NCBI RefSeq assembly: GCF_009789575.1
Contig: NZ_CP046908.1
Location: 3,253,001 to 3,317,000 of the forward strand
Reading direction: 5' to 3'
DNA: 64,000 bases
Origin: Stappia indica
GTDB lineage: Bacteria; Pseudomonadota; Alphaproteobacteria; Rhizobiales; Stappiaceae
Notes under the pieces: generated by a model
The model's input: the letters and a program-made list of their open reading frames with translations, nothing else
What the model was told of the DNA's origin: nothing
Database searches by the model: none
Made by a program: the position numbers and the translations under genes
In this document: one piece after another, positions 36,339 to 46,204 of the stretch
Layout of the letters: each line of letters starts with the position of its first letter
How positions within the stretch are numbered: position 1 is the stretch's first letter

Positions 36339-37246
36339 TGTCCATTCTCGTCAACAAAGACACCAAGGTCATCGTCCAGGGCCTGACCGGCAAGACCGGT
36401 ACGTTCCACACGGAGCAGGCCCTGGCCTATTACGGCACCAAGATGGTCGCCGGCGTGCATCCCAAGAAGGGCGGCGAAAGCTGGACTTCGGGGGTTGATG
36501 CGGCCGCTTCGCTGCCGATCTTCGCCACCGTCGGCGAAGCCCGGGAGGCGACCGGCGCCGATGCGTCGGTGATCTACGTTCCGCCGGCAGGTGCGGGCGC
36601 CGCTATCATCGAGGCGATCGAGGCGGAAGTGCCGCTCATCGTCTGCATCACCGAAGGCATCCCGGTCGCCGACATGGTCAAGGTCAAGGCCCGGCTGGAG
36701 AAGTCCAAGTCGCGTCTGCTTGGCCCGAACTGCCCGGGCGTCCTGACGCCGGAAGAGTGCAAGATCGGCATCATGCCGGGCTCCATCTTCAAGAAGGGCT
36801 CGGTCGGCGTCGTCTCGCGCTCCGGCACGCTGACCTATGAGGCGGTGTTCCAGACCTCGAACGCGGGCCTCGGCCAGACCACGGCCGTCGGCATCGGCGG
36901 CGATCCGGTCAAGGGCACCGAGTTCATCGACATCCTGGAGATGTTCCTCGCCGACGACGCGACCAAGTCGATCATCATGATCGGCGAGATCGGCGGTTCG
37001 GCCGAGGAAGAGGCTGCCCAGTTCCTCAAGGACGAGGCCAAGAAGGGCCGCAGCAAGCCGATGGCCGGCTTCATCGCGGGCCGTACGGCGCCTCCGGGTC
37101 GCACCATGGGCCATGCCGGCGCCGTCATCTCCGGCGGCAAGGGCGGAGCCGAGGACAAGATCGCGGCGATGGAAGAGGCGGGCATCCGCGTTTCCCCGTC
37201 GCCGGCCAAGCTCGGTGAGACCCTTCTCGAGGTTCTCAAGGGCTGA
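36338..37246 (+). CDS. sucD: Succinyl-CoA synthetase subunit alpha
   Basis: A 302-aa subunit that binds CoA and carries the phosphorylated His in [17 protein letters not shown] at about 250-266. The CoA-binding N-terminal domain has [14 protein letters not shown]. The ATG at 36338 shares its A with the sucC stop (TGATG), so translation is coupled; a GTG three bases earlier is less likely. A 205-base gap follows before sucA. Confidence 0.97.
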   Translation: MSILVNKDTKVIVQGLTGKTGTFHTEQALAYYGTKMVAGVHPKKGGESWTSGVDAAASLPIFATVGEAREATGADASVIYVPPAGAGAAIIEAIEAEVPLIVCITEGIPVADMVKVKARLEKSKSRLLGPNCPGVLTPEECKIGIMPGSIFKKGSVGVVSRSGTLTYEAVFQTSNAGLGQTTAVGIGGDPVKGTEFIDILEMFLADDATKSIIMIGEIGGSAEEEAAQFLKDEAKKGRSKPMAGFIAGRTAPPGRTMGHAGAVISGGKGGAEDKIAAMEEAGIRVSPSPAKLGETLLEVLKG

Positions 37247-37296
37247 TTTTTCCGCGATTACCGGTTTATTTACCGAGTTCGCAGCCACATATGGGG

Positions 37297-37328
37297 CACG
37301 GGAGCTTCCCTCAAGGAAGTTTCCCGTG
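37297..37328 (+). terminator. Hairpin in the sucD-sucA gap
   Basis: CACGGGA (37297-37303) pairs with TCCCGTG (37322-37328), and CTTCC with GGAAG forms an inner helix around a short loop. No T-run follows. It lies about 120 bases before the sucA start and could be a processing site or part of a regulatory leader. Confidence 0.45.
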
Positions 37329-37451
37329 TACCGCTTTGAACAGGAGCGGCGCGGGACACGCATCGCGCTGCTTCATCCCACATCCGTTTACCGGGGCGCT
37401 GCGTGAAAGGGCTCCCCTCAAGAGGCGGGCGGGGGCAACCTCGCTATAGTG

Positions 37452-40436
37452 ATGGCTCGGCAGGACGCGAACAATGCCTTCGCGATGACGTCGTTTCTCT
37501 ACGGCGGCAACGCAGCGTATATCGAAGATCTCTACGCGCGATACAAGGAAGACCCCGGCTCTCTCGACGAGACCTGGCGCGACTTCTTCTCCAATCTGGC
37601 TGACGAAAAAGCCGATGTGCTGAAGGAGGCGCGCGGCGCCTCCTGGAAGCGTGCCGACTGGCCGCTTACGGCGAACGGCGATCTGGTCAATGCCTTCGAC
37701 GGCAACTGGGCGCCGGTGGAGAAGGCAATCGGCGACAAGCTGAAGGCAAAGGCGGAGGCAAAGGGCGCGACCCTGACCGATGCCGACGTCCAGCAGCAGA
37801 CGCGCGACTCGGTTCGCGCGCTGATGATGATCCGCGCCTATCGCATGCGCGGTCATCTGCATGCCGACCTCGATCCGCTGAACCTGAAGGAGCAGGTGGA
37901 TCACGAGGAGCTGCATCCCTCCTCCTACGGGTTCACCGAGGCCGATTGGGATCGCAAGATCTTCATCGACTACATGCTGGGCCTCGAGTTCGCGACGCTT
38001 CGCGAAATGCTCGACATCCTCAAGCGCACCTACTGCTCGACGCTCGGCGTCGAGTTCATGCACATCTCCAATCCGGCGGAGAAGGCGTGGATCCAGGAGC
38101 GCATCGAGGGTCCGGACAAGGAGATCGAGTTCACCCCCCGGGGCAAGAAGGCGATCCTCAACAAGCTGATCGAGGCTGAGGGCTTCGAGAAGTTCCTCGA
38201 CGTCAAGTACACGGGCACGAAGCGCTTCGGTCTCGACGGCGGCGAGGCGCTGCTGCCCGCACTCGAGCAGATCATCAAGCGCGGCGGTGCGCTCGGCGTG
38301 CAGGAGATCGTCTTCGGCATGGCCCATCGCGGCCGCCTCAACGTGCTGTCCCAGGTCATGGGCAAGCCGCTGCGCGCGATCTTCCACGAGTTCAAGGGCG
38401 GGTCGTTCACCCCCGACGACGTGGAAGGTTCGGGCGACGTCAAGTATCACCTCGGCGCCTCCTCCGACCGTGAGTTCGACGGCAACAAGGTCCACCTGTC
38501 GCTGACCGCCAACCCCTCGCACCTGGAGATCGTCGATCCGGTGGTGCTCGGCAAGGCGCGCGCCAAGCAGGACCAGCTGTCGGCCGTCAACGGCCGCTGG
38601 GTCGAGACGACCGAAGTCGACCGGTCCAAGGTCCTGCCGCTGCTGCTGCACGGCGATGCCGCCTTTGCCGGCCAGGGCGTGGTCGCCGAGTGCTTCGGCC
38701 TGTCCGCGCTGCGCGGTCACCGGACCGGCGGTTCGATCCACTTCATCATCAACAACCAGATCGGCTTCACGACGAACCCGCGCTTCTCGCGTTCCTCGCC
38801 GTACCCGTCCGATGTGGCGAAGATGATCGAGTCGCCGATCTTCCACGTGAACGGCGACGATCCGGAAGCGGTGGTCTATGCGGCCAAGGTGGCGACGGAG
38901 TTCCGTCAGCTCTTCGGCAAGCCGGTGGTGATCGACATGATCTGCTACCGCCGCTTCGGCCATAACGAGTCCGACGAGCCGGCGTTCACGCAGCCGATCA
39001 TGTATCGCAAGATCCGCAGCCATCCGACGACGCTGCAGATCTATGCCGAGAAGCTGATCAAGGAAGGCGTCATCACCTCCGACGAGCTCGAGGGGATGCG
39101 TACCGAGATGCGTGCCCGTCTCGACCAGGAGTTCGACGCGGGGCAGGCCTACAAGCCGAACAAGGCCGACTGGCTCGACGGCAAGTGGTCGGGCCTGAAG
39201 CAGGCGCAGGATCTCGACGATCCCCGCCGGGGCCAGACGGCGATGCCGATGGAGGACCTGAAGCTTGTCGGCAAGGCCCTGACGGGCGTGCCGGACGGCT
39301 TCAACGTCCACCGCACGATCCGCCGCTTCCTCGACAACCGCGAGAAGATGTTCGAGACCGGCGAGGGGATCGACTGGGCAACGGCAGAGGCGCTTGCCTT
39401 CGGCACGCTGCTGCTGGAAGGCCATGCCGTCCGCCTGTCGGGCCAGGACTGCGAGCGCGGCACGTTCTCGCAGCGCCACTCGGTCCTCTACGACCAGGAA
39501 GACGAGCAGCGCTACATCCCGCTCAACAACCTGCGCAAGGATCAGGCCCGTTACGAGGTCATCAACTCGATGCTCTCGGAAGAGGCCGTGCTCGGCTTCG
39601 AATACGGCTACACGCTGACCGAGCCGAACGCCCTGACGCTCTGGGAAGCCCAGTTCGGCGACTTCGCCAACGGCGCGCAGGTGGTCTTCGACCAGTTCCT
39701 GTCGTCGGGCGAGCGCAAGTGGCTTCGCATGTCGGGCCTCGTCTGCCTGCTGCCGCACGGCTATGAGGGCCAGGGGCCGGAGCACTCCTCCGCCCGCCTG
39801 GAGCGCTTCCTGCAGATGTGCGCGGAAGACAACATGCAGGTCGCCAACTGCACGACGCCGGCGAACTACTTCCATATCCTGCGCCGGCAGCTGAAGCGCG
39901 ACTTCCGCAAGCCGCTGATCCTGATGACGCCGAAGTCGTTGCTGCGCCACAAGCGCGTGGTCAGCCGCCTCGATGAGTTCTCGGACGGCTCGGCGTTCCA
40001 CCGGCTTCTGTGGGACGACGCGCAGCTGGAAGGCTACAGCGACATCAAGCTGAAGCCGGACGACAAGATCCGCCGCGTGGTGCTGTGTTCGGGCAAGGTC
40101 TATTACGACCTGTTCGAGGAGCGCGAGAAGCGCGGGATCGACGACGTCTATCTCCTGCGCGTGGAGCAGCTCTATCCGTTCCCGACCAAGGCGCTCGTCT
40201 CCGAACTGGCGCGGTTCAAGGATGCGGATTTCGTCTGGTGCCAGGAAGAGCCGAAGAACATGGGCTCCTGGTTCTTCGTGCAATCCTACCTCGAGTGGGT
40301 GCTGAGCCAGATCGACGCCAAGCATCCGCGGCCGCGCTATGTCGGCCGTGCCGCATCCGCTGCAACGGCCACCGGCCTGATGTCGAAGCACATGGCGCAG
40401 CTGCAGGCGTTCCTCGACGAGGCCTTCGCCGACTAG
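37452..40436 (+). CDS. sucA: 2-oxoglutarate dehydrogenase E1 component
   Basis: A 994-aa thiamine-diphosphate enzyme that decarboxylates 2-oxoglutarate and passes the succinyl group to SucB. The N-terminal motif SFLYGGNAAYIEDLYARYKEDP is family-typical. The ThDP region is seen around GMAHRGRLNVLSQVMGKP and GDAAFAGQGVVAECFGLSAL, and the second half has QVVFDQFLSSGERKWLRMSGL and LLPHGYEGQGPEHSSARLERFLQ. I use the ATG at 37452; a GTG directly precedes it. No strong Shine-Dalgarno is visible. A hairpin separates it from sucB. Confidence 0.97.
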   Translation: MARQDANNAFAMTSFLYGGNAAYIEDLYARYKEDPGSLDETWRDFFSNLADEKADVLKEARGASWKRADWPLTANGDLVNAFDGNWAPVEKAIGDKLKAKAEAKGATLTDADVQQQTRDSVRALMMIRAYRMRGHLHADLDPLNLKEQVDHEELHPSSYGFTEADWDRKIFIDYMLGLEFATLREMLDILKRTYCSTLGVEFMHISNPAEKAWIQERIEGPDKEIEFTPRGKKAILNKLIEAEGFEKFLDVKYTGTKRFGLDGGEALLPALEQIIKRGGALGVQEIVFGMAHRGRLNVLSQVMGKPLRAIFHEFKGGSFTPDDVEGSGDVKYHLGASSDREFDGNKVHLSLTANPSHLEIVDPVVLGKARAKQDQLSAVNGRWVETTEVDRSKVLPLLLHGDAAFAGQGVVAECFGLSALRGHRTGGSIHFIINNQIGFTTNPRFSRSSPYPSDVAKMIESPIFHVNGDDPEAVVYAAKVATEFRQLFGKPVVIDMICYRRFGHNESDEPAFTQPIMYRKIRSHPTTLQIYAEKLIKEGVITSDELEGMRTEMRARLDQEFDAGQAYKPNKADWLDGKWSGLKQAQDLDDPRRGQTAMPMEDLKLVGKALTGVPDGFNVHRTIRRFLDNREKMFETGEGIDWATAEALAFGTLLLEGHAVRLSGQDCERGTFSQRHSVLYDQEDEQRYIPLNNLRKDQARYEVINSMLSEEAVLGFEYGYTLTEPNALTLWEAQFGDFANGAQVVFDQFLSSGERKWLRMSGLVCLLPHGYEGQGPEHSSARLERFLQMCAEDNMQVANCTTPANYFHILRRQLKRDFRKPLILMTPKSLLRHKRVVSRLDEFSDGSAFHRLLWDDAQLEGYSDIKLKPDDKIRRVVLCSGKVYYDLFEEREKRGIDDVYLLRVEQLYPFPTKALVSELARFKDADFVWCQEEPKNMGSWFFVQSYLEWVLSQIDAKHPRPRYVGRAASAATATGLMSKHMAQLQAFLDEAFAD

Positions 40437-40442
40437 CCTTTG

Positions 40443-40470
40443 CGGCTCCCGGACAAGGGTCCGGGAGCCG
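40443..40470 (+). terminator. Hairpin between sucA and sucB (no U-tract)
   Basis: A perfect 11-bp stem (cggctcccgga with tccgggagccg) with a 6-base loop, starting six bases after the sucA stop. No T-run follows. It is likely to stabilise the 3' end of sucA mRNA or mark a processing site. Confidence 0.55.
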
Positions 40471-40573
40471 GCCTATTCCCGGCTCCTCGCGTGCCGGAAA
40501 CGCAAGACTCCATCGCTAGCGCGGGGAACCGAAGGCGGTTCCGTGCAGCCACCGGATGAAAGAGATTTTGATC

Positions 40574-42106
40574 ATGGCGACCGAAATTCGAGTGCCCACC
40601 CTCGGAGAATCCGTGACCGAGGCGACCATCGCCCAGTGGTTCAAGAAGCCCGGCGACAAGGTGAACGCGGACGAGCCCATCGTCGAGCTGGAGACGGACA
40701 AGGTGACCGTCGAGGTTCCGGCCCCGGCCTCCGGTACGCTGACCGACATCCTGGTCAAGGAAGGCGACACCGTCGAGGTCGGCGCCCTGCTGGGACAGAT
40801 CTCCGAAGGCGCCGGCGCGGCTGCTGCCTCGCCCGCCAAGGCCTCCGCGCCGAAGGCGGAGAGCGCCAAGTCCGCTCCTGCCGCCGCCGCCTCCTCTTCG
40901 GCCGAGACCGTCGACGTGGTGGTGCCGTCGGCCGGCGAGAGCGTCACGGAAGCCGATGTCGGCGAGTGGTTCGTCAAGGTCGGCGACCAGGTCAAGGCCG
41001 ACGACGTGCTCGTCGAGCTGGAGACCGACAAGGCCGCCCAGGAGATCCCGGCGCCGGTGTCCGGCACCGTGGTGGAGATTTCCGCCAAGACCGGCGACAC
41101 GGTCACTCCCGGCCAGTTGCTGCTGAAGATCGCCGTTGGCGCGGGTGCTGCCGCCCCGGCCAAGGCGCCTGCTGCCGAGACGCCGGCCCCGGCCGCAGCG
41201 GCCGGCACCGACATGCCGCCGGCGCCCTCTGCTGCCAAGATGATGGCGGAGAAGGGCGTTGCCGCCGACCAGGTCGCCGGCTCCGGAAAGCGTGGCCAGG
41301 TGTTGAAGGGCGACGTTATCGCCGCCGTCGCCACCGGCATGACGCAGCAGTCTTCCGCCTCTGCAGCCCCGGTCGCCGCCCGTGCGCCGTCCGGTGCCGA
41401 GGATGCGTCTCGCGAGGAGCGGGTGCGCATGACCAAGCTGCGCCAGACCATCGCCCGCCGTCTGAAGGATGCGCAGAACACCGCCGCCATGCTGACCACC
41501 TACAACGAGGTGGACATGGGGCCGGTGATGGAGCTGCGCTCCAGCTACAAGGACCTGTTCGAGAAGAAGCACGGCGTGAAGCTGGGCTTCATGGGCTTCT
41601 TCACCAAGGCGGTCTGCCATGCGCTGAAGGAGATCCCGGCGGTCAATGCCGAGATCGACGGCACCGACATCATCTACAAGAACTACTGCCATGTCGGCGT
41701 CGCCGTCGGCACCGACAAGGGTCTGGTGGTTCCGGTCGTGCGCGATGCCGACCAGATGTCGATCGCCGAGATCGAGAAGAAGATCGCCGAACTCGGCCGC
41801 AAGGCGCGTGACGGCAAGCTCGGCATGGACGAGATGCAGGGCGGTACCTTCACCATCTCCAACGGCGGCGTCTACGGCTCGCTGATGTCCTCGCCGATCC
41901 TCAATGCACCGCAGTCGGGCATTCTCGGCATGCACAAGATCCAGGAGCGGCCGATGGTCGTGAACGGTCAGATCGTGGCGCGGCCGATGATGTATCTGGC
42001 CCTGTCCTACGATCACCGGATTGTCGACGGCAAGGAAGCGGTGACCTTCCTCGTCCGCGTCAAGGAGAGCCTCGAGGACATTCAGCGTCTCGTCCTCGAC
42101 CTCTGA
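40574..42106 (+). CDS. sucB: 2-oxoglutarate dehydrogenase E2 (dihydrolipoyl succinyltransferase), two lipoyl domains
   Basis: A 510-aa E2 core enzyme, about 100 residues longer than the usual 400-aa SucB. It has two lipoyl domains, with lipoyl-Lys in [11 protein letters not shown] (Lys43) and [11 protein letters not shown] (Lys153), joined by Ala/Pro-rich linkers. A peripheral-subunit binding domain ([17 protein letters not shown], about 220-250) and the catalytic domain with [12 protein letters not shown] near the C-terminus follow. It transfers succinyl from E1 to CoA and binds E3. The ATG at 40574 starts with the standard [17 protein letters not shown]. Confidence 0.96.
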   Translation: MATEIRVPTLGESVTEATIAQWFKKPGDKVNADEPIVELETDKVTVEVPAPASGTLTDILVKEGDTVEVGALLGQISEGAGAAAASPAKASAPKAESAKSAPAAAASSSAETVDVVVPSAGESVTEADVGEWFVKVGDQVKADDVLVELETDKAAQEIPAPVSGTVVEISAKTGDTVTPGQLLLKIAVGAGAAAPAKAPAAETPAPAAAAGTDMPPAPSAAKMMAEKGVAADQVAGSGKRGQVLKGDVIAAVATGMTQQSSASAAPVAARAPSGAEDASREERVRMTKLRQTIARRLKDAQNTAAMLTTYNEVDMGPVMELRSSYKDLFEKKHGVKLGFMGFFTKAVCHALKEIPAVNAEIDGTDIIYKNYCHVGVAVGTDKGLVVPVVRDADQMSIAEIEKKIAELGRKARDGKLGMDEMQGGTFTISNGGVYGSLMSSPILNAPQSGILGMHKIQERPMVVNGQIVARPMMYLALSYDHRIVDGKEAVTFLVRVKESLEDIQRLVLDL

Positions 42107-42253
42107 CGTCAGGAATGCGGTGCCGGGCGGATGTCTGCCTGGCACCGGTTTCTCCGCCGTCGCGGCACCGGCCGCAGGCGGCGTTTCGGCGAGCCGGTCC
42201 TTTGCGTCCCGAGGCCGGGGCGGGGGCGCGGCGAGGTCCAGCGGAGGCGGAGG

Positions 42254-42820
42254 ATGAGCGGCACGATCCGGCGGTTGCAGGAAAACTGGGTCTATGGCGG
42301 CGCGCTGTCGGGCGTGGTGCTGCTGGCCCTCGCTCCCTTGCTGACGGCCGGCTGGACATTGGGCGAGCGCCTCGTGTTTCTCGCACTTCCCGTCTACATG
42401 CTGCACCAGCTCGAAGAGCATGACGGCGACCGGTTTCGCGCCTTCGTCAACGAGGTGATCGGCAAGGGCCGCGAGGTGCTGAGCGTGCCGACCGTCTTCA
42501 TCGTCAACGTCGCCGGTGTGTGGGGTGTGATGGTGCTGGCGATCTGGCTCATGCGGGGCATCGCCAGCGGCTGGGGGCTCATCGGCGTCTACCTGCTGCT
42601 CGTCAACGCCGTGCTGCATGTCGTCCAGGGGGTGGCCCTGCGCAGGAGCAACCCCGGCCTGTGGACTGCGGTCCTGCTGTTCCTGCCGCTCGGGATATGG
42701 GCTTTCGCGCAGATCGCTGCGACTGCGGGGGCTGTCCATCACGCCGTGTCCCTTGTTGTCGTTCTGGCGCTGCATGGCGCCATCGTCGCCACTGTCCGGC
42801 GCCGCCTCGCAGCCAGTTGA
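42254..42820 (+). CDS. HXXEE-domain membrane protein of unknown function
   Basis: A 188-aa predicted inner-membrane protein with about five helices. The conserved HQLEEHDGDRF matches the HXXEE motif of a family of unknown function. GGAGG lies seven bases before the ATG at 42254. It sits 148 bases after sucB on the same strand and 11 bases before a LysE-type gene, so it is probably read through from the suc operon. Nothing in the sequence links it to 2-oxoglutarate metabolism. Confidence 0.75.
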   Translation: MSGTIRRLQENWVYGGALSGVVLLALAPLLTAGWTLGERLVFLALPVYMLHQLEEHDGDRFRAFVNEVIGKGREVLSVPTVFIVNVAGVWGVMVLAIWLMRGIASGWGLIGVYLLLVNAVLHVVQGVALRRSNPGLWTAVLLFLPLGIWAFAQIAATAGAVHHAVSLVVVLALHGAIVATVRRRLAAS

Positions 42821-42831
42821 GGGAGATTTCC

Positions 42832-43443
42832 ATGGGACTGGACTTCCTGCTCACCGCTCTCGTCGTCGTTCTCGTTCCCGGAACCGGCGTGGTCTACACG
42901 GTGGCGACCGGCCTGGCGCGCGGGCGGGTTCCCGGCATCGTCGCGGCCTTCGGCTGCACGCTCGGCATTTTGCCGGCGCTGATTGCGGCAACCTTCGGCC
43001 TTGCCGCGCTGCTGCATGCGAGCGCACTGGCCTTCCAGGTGCTGAAATATGCCGGCGCCGCCTATCTCTTCTATCTGGCCTGGCAGGCCTTCCGCGAGGC
43101 CGGACCGCTGGCCTTCGACCGGCAGTCGGCGCCCGCCGATCTCGTTGCGGTGGCCCGGACCGGGTTCCTGATCAACGTGCTGAACCCGAAGCTGTCGCTG
43201 TTCTTCCTTGCCTTCCTGCCGCAGTTCATCGTGCCGGGCGAGGGAGCCGTATCCCTGCAGATCCTGTCCATGGGCAGCGTGTTCATGGGCCTGACGCTGG
43301 TCGTGTTCATCGGCTACGGCGTCTTTGCCGCTGCGCTCGGCGCTCGCATCCTGCGCAGCCGGCAGGTCATGACCTGGATGAGCCGAACGGTCGCGCTCGC
43401 CTTCGCCGGCTTCGGCGCCAGGCTCGCCCTCGCCGATCGTTGA
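42832..43443 (+). CDS. LysE/RhtB-family amino-acid exporter
   Basis: A 203-aa membrane protein of the LysE/RhtB exporter family. It opens with LLTALVVVLVPGTGVVYTVATGLARGR, the family's first helix and its Pro-Gly-rich turn, and FLINVLNPKLSLFFLAFLPQFI is the second hallmark. About six helices are visible. The substrate cannot be told from sequence. The ATG at 42832 has GGGAG nine bases upstream. It is the second of three genes between sucB and lpd. Confidence 0.85.
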   Translation: MGLDFLLTALVVVLVPGTGVVYTVATGLARGRVPGIVAAFGCTLGILPALIAATFGLAALLHASALAFQVLKYAGAAYLFYLAWQAFREAGPLAFDRQSAPADLVAVARTGFLINVLNPKLSLFFLAFLPQFIVPGEGAVSLQILSMGSVFMGLTLVVFIGYGVFAAALGARILRSRQVMTWMSRTVALAFAGFGARLALADR

Positions 43444-43475
43444 TCCGTGCCGCAGTCGTCCTCAACGGAGAAACC

Positions 43476-44246
43476 ATGACCGAACCCCGGACCGAAAACG
43501 TCGTGATCGTGACAGGCGGCAGCCGCGGCATCGGCGCGGCGGCGGCGCTGCGCCTCGCGCAGCCGGACACGACGGTCCTTGTGACCTATGTGTCGAGCCC
43601 GGAGCGTGCAGGGGAGGTCGTCTCGCAGATCGAGGCCGGGGGCGGCCGTGCGGTGGCGCTGCAGGCGGATGTCGCGAGCGAAGACGATTGCCTGCGGACC
43701 TTTGCCGAGGCCGACCGGATCGGCCGCCTGACCGGCCTTGTGAACAATGCCGGCGTGGTCGACGTTGCCGCACGGCTGACGGACATGTCCGTCGAGCGGC
43801 TGCGGCGGATCTTCGACATCAACGTTCTCGGCACGATCCTGTGCGCCCGCGAGGCCGTGCGCCGCATGTCGACGGCCCACGGCGGCCAGGGCGGGGCCAT
43901 CGTCAACGTGTCGTCGGCCTCGGCCAAGATCGGCTCGCCGGCGCAGTACATCGACTATGCCGCGGCCAAGGGGGCGGTCGACACGTTCACCGTCGGTCTT
44001 GCCAAGGAAGTCGCGGCCGAGGGCGTGCGGGTCAATGCCATACGTCCCGGCATCATCGATACGGAAATTCACGCGTCGGGAGGCGATCCCGACCGGGCGC
44101 GGCGGGTGGCGGCCGAGCTGCCGATGCTGCGCGCCGGGCGGGCCGAGGAATGTGCCGAGGCGATTGCCTGGCTCTTGTCCGACGCCGCCAGCTACACGAC
44201 CGGCGCAATTCTCGACGTGTCCGGCGGGCGCTCGATCCTGCCCTGA
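43476..44246 (+). CDS. SDR-family oxidoreductase
   Basis: A 256-aa classical short-chain dehydrogenase/reductase. The cofactor motif VIVTGGSRGIGAAAALRL is near the N-terminus, NNAG is at about residue 90, the catalytic Ser is in VNVSSASAKIGSP, and YxxxK is in YIDYAAAKGAVD. The nucleotide is NAD(P)H; specificity is not clear. It resembles sugar or acyl-carrier reductases such as glucose dehydrogenase-like SDRs. The ATG at 43476 has CGGAG upstream. It is the last of three extra genes before lpd. Confidence 0.88.
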   Translation: MTEPRTENVVIVTGGSRGIGAAAALRLAQPDTTVLVTYVSSPERAGEVVSQIEAGGGRAVALQADVASEDDCLRTFAEADRIGRLTGLVNNAGVVDVAARLTDMSVERLRRIFDINVLGTILCAREAVRRMSTAHGGQGGAIVNVSSASAKIGSPAQYIDYAAAKGAVDTFTVGLAKEVAAEGVRVNAIRPGIIDTEIHASGGDPDRARRVAAELPMLRAGRAEECAEAIAWLLSDAASYTTGAILDVSGGRSILP

Positions 44247-44300
44247 CACTGGAACATGGCGGCACGTCCGCCCGAACGAATGAAACAAGAGGCGAATGCT

Positions 44301-45710
44301 ATGTCACAGTTTGATCTCGTCGTCATCGGCACCGGCCCCGGCGGCTATGTCTGCGCCATCAAGGCGGCCCAGCTCGGCCTCAAGGTGGCCGTTGTCGAGA
44401 AGCGCGCCACCCATGGCGGCACCTGCCTGAACATCGGCTGCATCCCCTCCAAGGCGATGCTGCACACGTCCGAGCTGTTCGAGGAGGCGGCCGAGCATTT
44501 CGAGGACTTCGGCATCAAGGTCGGCAAGCCGAAGCTCGATCTCAAGGCGATGATGGGCCACAAGCAGAAGACCATCGACGGCAATGTCAGCGGCATCGAA
44601 TTCCTGTTCAAGAAGAACAAGGTGACGCCGTTCCACGGCACGGGCCGCATCCTTGCGGCCGGCCGCGTCGAGGTGACCGCCGAGGACGGCTCGAAGCAGG
44701 AGATCGAGGCGAAGTCCATCGTCATCGCCACCGGCTCCGACGTGGCCCCGCTGCCCGGCGTCGAGATCGACGAGAAGCAGATCGTCTCCTCCACCGGCGC
44801 GCTGGAGCTCGACAAGGTCCCGGGCAAGCTGGTTGTCGTCGGTGCCGGCGTGATCGGCCTGGAGCTCGGCTCCGTCTGGCGCCGTCTCGGCGCCGAGGTC
44901 ACGGTCGTCGAGTTCATGGACAAGATCCTCGGGCCGATGGATGCGGACATTTCCCGCAACTTCCAGCGCATCCTCAAGAAGCAGGGCGTCGAGTTCCACT
45001 TGTCCTCCAAGGTCACGGCCGTGGAGAAGACGGGCAAGCAGCTCGTCGTCACGGTCGAGCCGGCCGGCGGCGGCGAGGCGGCTGCCAAGACGCTCGAGGC
45101 CGATGTGGTGCTCGTGGCCATCGGCCGCCGACCCTACACCTCGGGCCTCGGCCTCGAAGAGGTCGGCGTTGCGCTCGACGAGCGCGGCCGGGTCAAGACC
45201 GACGGCCACTACCAGACCAACGTGCCGGGCATCTATGCCATCGGCGACGTGATCGCCGGCCCGATGCTGGCCCACAAGGCCGAGGACGAGGGCGTTGCCC
45301 TTGCCGAAATGCTCGCGGGCCAGGCCGGCCATGTGAACTACGGCGTCATTCCGGGCGTCGTCTATACCAGCCCCGAGGTCGCCGATGTCGGCAAGACCGA
45401 AGAGGCGCTGAAAGCCGAGGGCGTGTCCTACAAGGTCGGCAAGTTCGCCTTCATCGCCAATGGCCGCGCCAAGGCGACCAACCACACGGAAGGCTTCGTC
45501 AAGGTTCTCGCCGATGCGGAGACCGACAAGGTCCTCGGCGTTCACATCATCGGCCACGGCGCCGGCGAGATGATCCACGAGGCTGCCGTCCTGATGGAGT
45601 TCGGCGGCTCGGCCGAGGATCTGGCGCGCACCTGCCATGCTCACCCGACGATGAGCGAGGCCGTGAAGGAGGCTGCGATGGCCGCCTTCGCCAAGCCGAT
45701 CCACGCCTGA
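44301..45710 (+). CDS. lpdA: Dihydrolipoyl dehydrogenase (E3)
   Basis: A 469-aa flavoprotein disulfide oxidoreductase that reoxidises lipoyl groups of the 2-oxoglutarate dehydrogenase complex. FAD-binding [17 protein letters not shown], the redox disulfide [16 protein letters not shown] (Cys42 and Cys47), NAD-binding [16 protein letters not shown] and the C-terminal His in [14 protein letters not shown] are all intact. The ATG at 44301 has AAGAGG nine bases upstream. A terminator 42 bases after the stop closes the mdh-suc-lpd cluster. Confidence 0.97.
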   Translation: MSQFDLVVIGTGPGGYVCAIKAAQLGLKVAVVEKRATHGGTCLNIGCIPSKAMLHTSELFEEAAEHFEDFGIKVGKPKLDLKAMMGHKQKTIDGNVSGIEFLFKKNKVTPFHGTGRILAAGRVEVTAEDGSKQEIEAKSIVIATGSDVAPLPGVEIDEKQIVSSTGALELDKVPGKLVVVGAGVIGLELGSVWRRLGAEVTVVEFMDKILGPMDADISRNFQRILKKQGVEFHLSSKVTAVEKTGKQLVVTVEPAGGGEAAAKTLEADVVLVAIGRRPYTSGLGLEEVGVALDERGRVKTDGHYQTNVPGIYAIGDVIAGPMLAHKAEDEGVALAEMLAGQAGHVNYGVIPGVVYTSPEVADVGKTEEALKAEGVSYKVGKFAFIANGRAKATNHTEGFVKVLADAETDKVLGVHIIGHGAGEMIHEAAVLMEFGGSAEDLARTCHAHPTMSEAVKEAAMAAFAKPIHA

Positions 45711-45752
45711 CGAGTACCTGGCCTGGCGCGCTCACGCCGGAGCGGAAGATGA

Positions 45753-45789
45753 CAAAAGGCCCGCGCCGGTTGCCGGTGCGGGCCTTTTG
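45753..45789. terminator. Bidirectional Rho-independent terminator after lpd
   Basis: A 17-bp stem (caaaaggcccgcgccgg with ccggtgcgggccttttg, one G-U pair) with a ttg loop. The A-run on one side and T-run on the other let it act for lpd (+) and the small convergent gene (-). Confidence 0.88.
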
Positions 45790-45835
45790 CGTGATCGCGG
45801 GGGAGCGGCAAACCGTGCCGCTGACGCGCGGCTGG

Positions 45836-46045
45836 TTATTCCGCGGTCTGGGTTGCGGTCTGCGTGGTCGTGTTGCCGGCAACGACCAGAGTGCCGCTGG
45901 TCGCGGTGGAGCTCTGCGGAGCCTCGGCGGTCGTCGTCGTCGGCGTCGTCTGCGACATCTTGGACCAGTTGCACTCGGCCATGGCCGGCGTGGCGGAGAA
46001 GGCGATGAGGGCGGCAACCCCCGTCAGTCCTGCGAGAATGCGCAT
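45836..46045 (-). CDS. Small secreted Thr-rich protein
   Basis: A 69-aa protein with a clear signal peptide (MRILAGLTGVAALIAFSATPAMA, cleavage before ECNW). The mature part is about 46 residues, with one Cys (CNWSKM) and a tail of Thr, Ser and Ala. I recognise no named function. The ATG at 46043-46045 has AAGGGAGA upstream, which decides this start over an upstream frame to 46132. It lies between the lpd terminator and another small secreted protein. Confidence 0.7.
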   Translation of the reverse strand: MRILAGLTGVAALIAFSATPAMAECNWSKMSQTTPTTTTAEAPQSSTATSGTLVVAGNTTTQTATQTAE

Positions 46046-46204
46046 TCTACTCTCCCTTGCTGGCGGCATGTCGGGACGACACGCCTCGGTCCCCTCTGGC
46101 GGGCTTTGTAGGGCTGATGTCGACTGCCGCAAGGGAGACGCTACGGAAAGTCTAGTGCGAAACAGGCAACGCGACCAGTTCCGCCGCGTTGAAACTGATT
46201 GAGG

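Noticed and set aside
37311-40391. Very long open frame on the strand opposite sucA (over 1,000 codons)
   Set aside because: It is fully antisense to the clearly coding sucA. Its composition (Arg, His and Gly-rich, no domain) is the usual mirror of GC-rich coding DNA.
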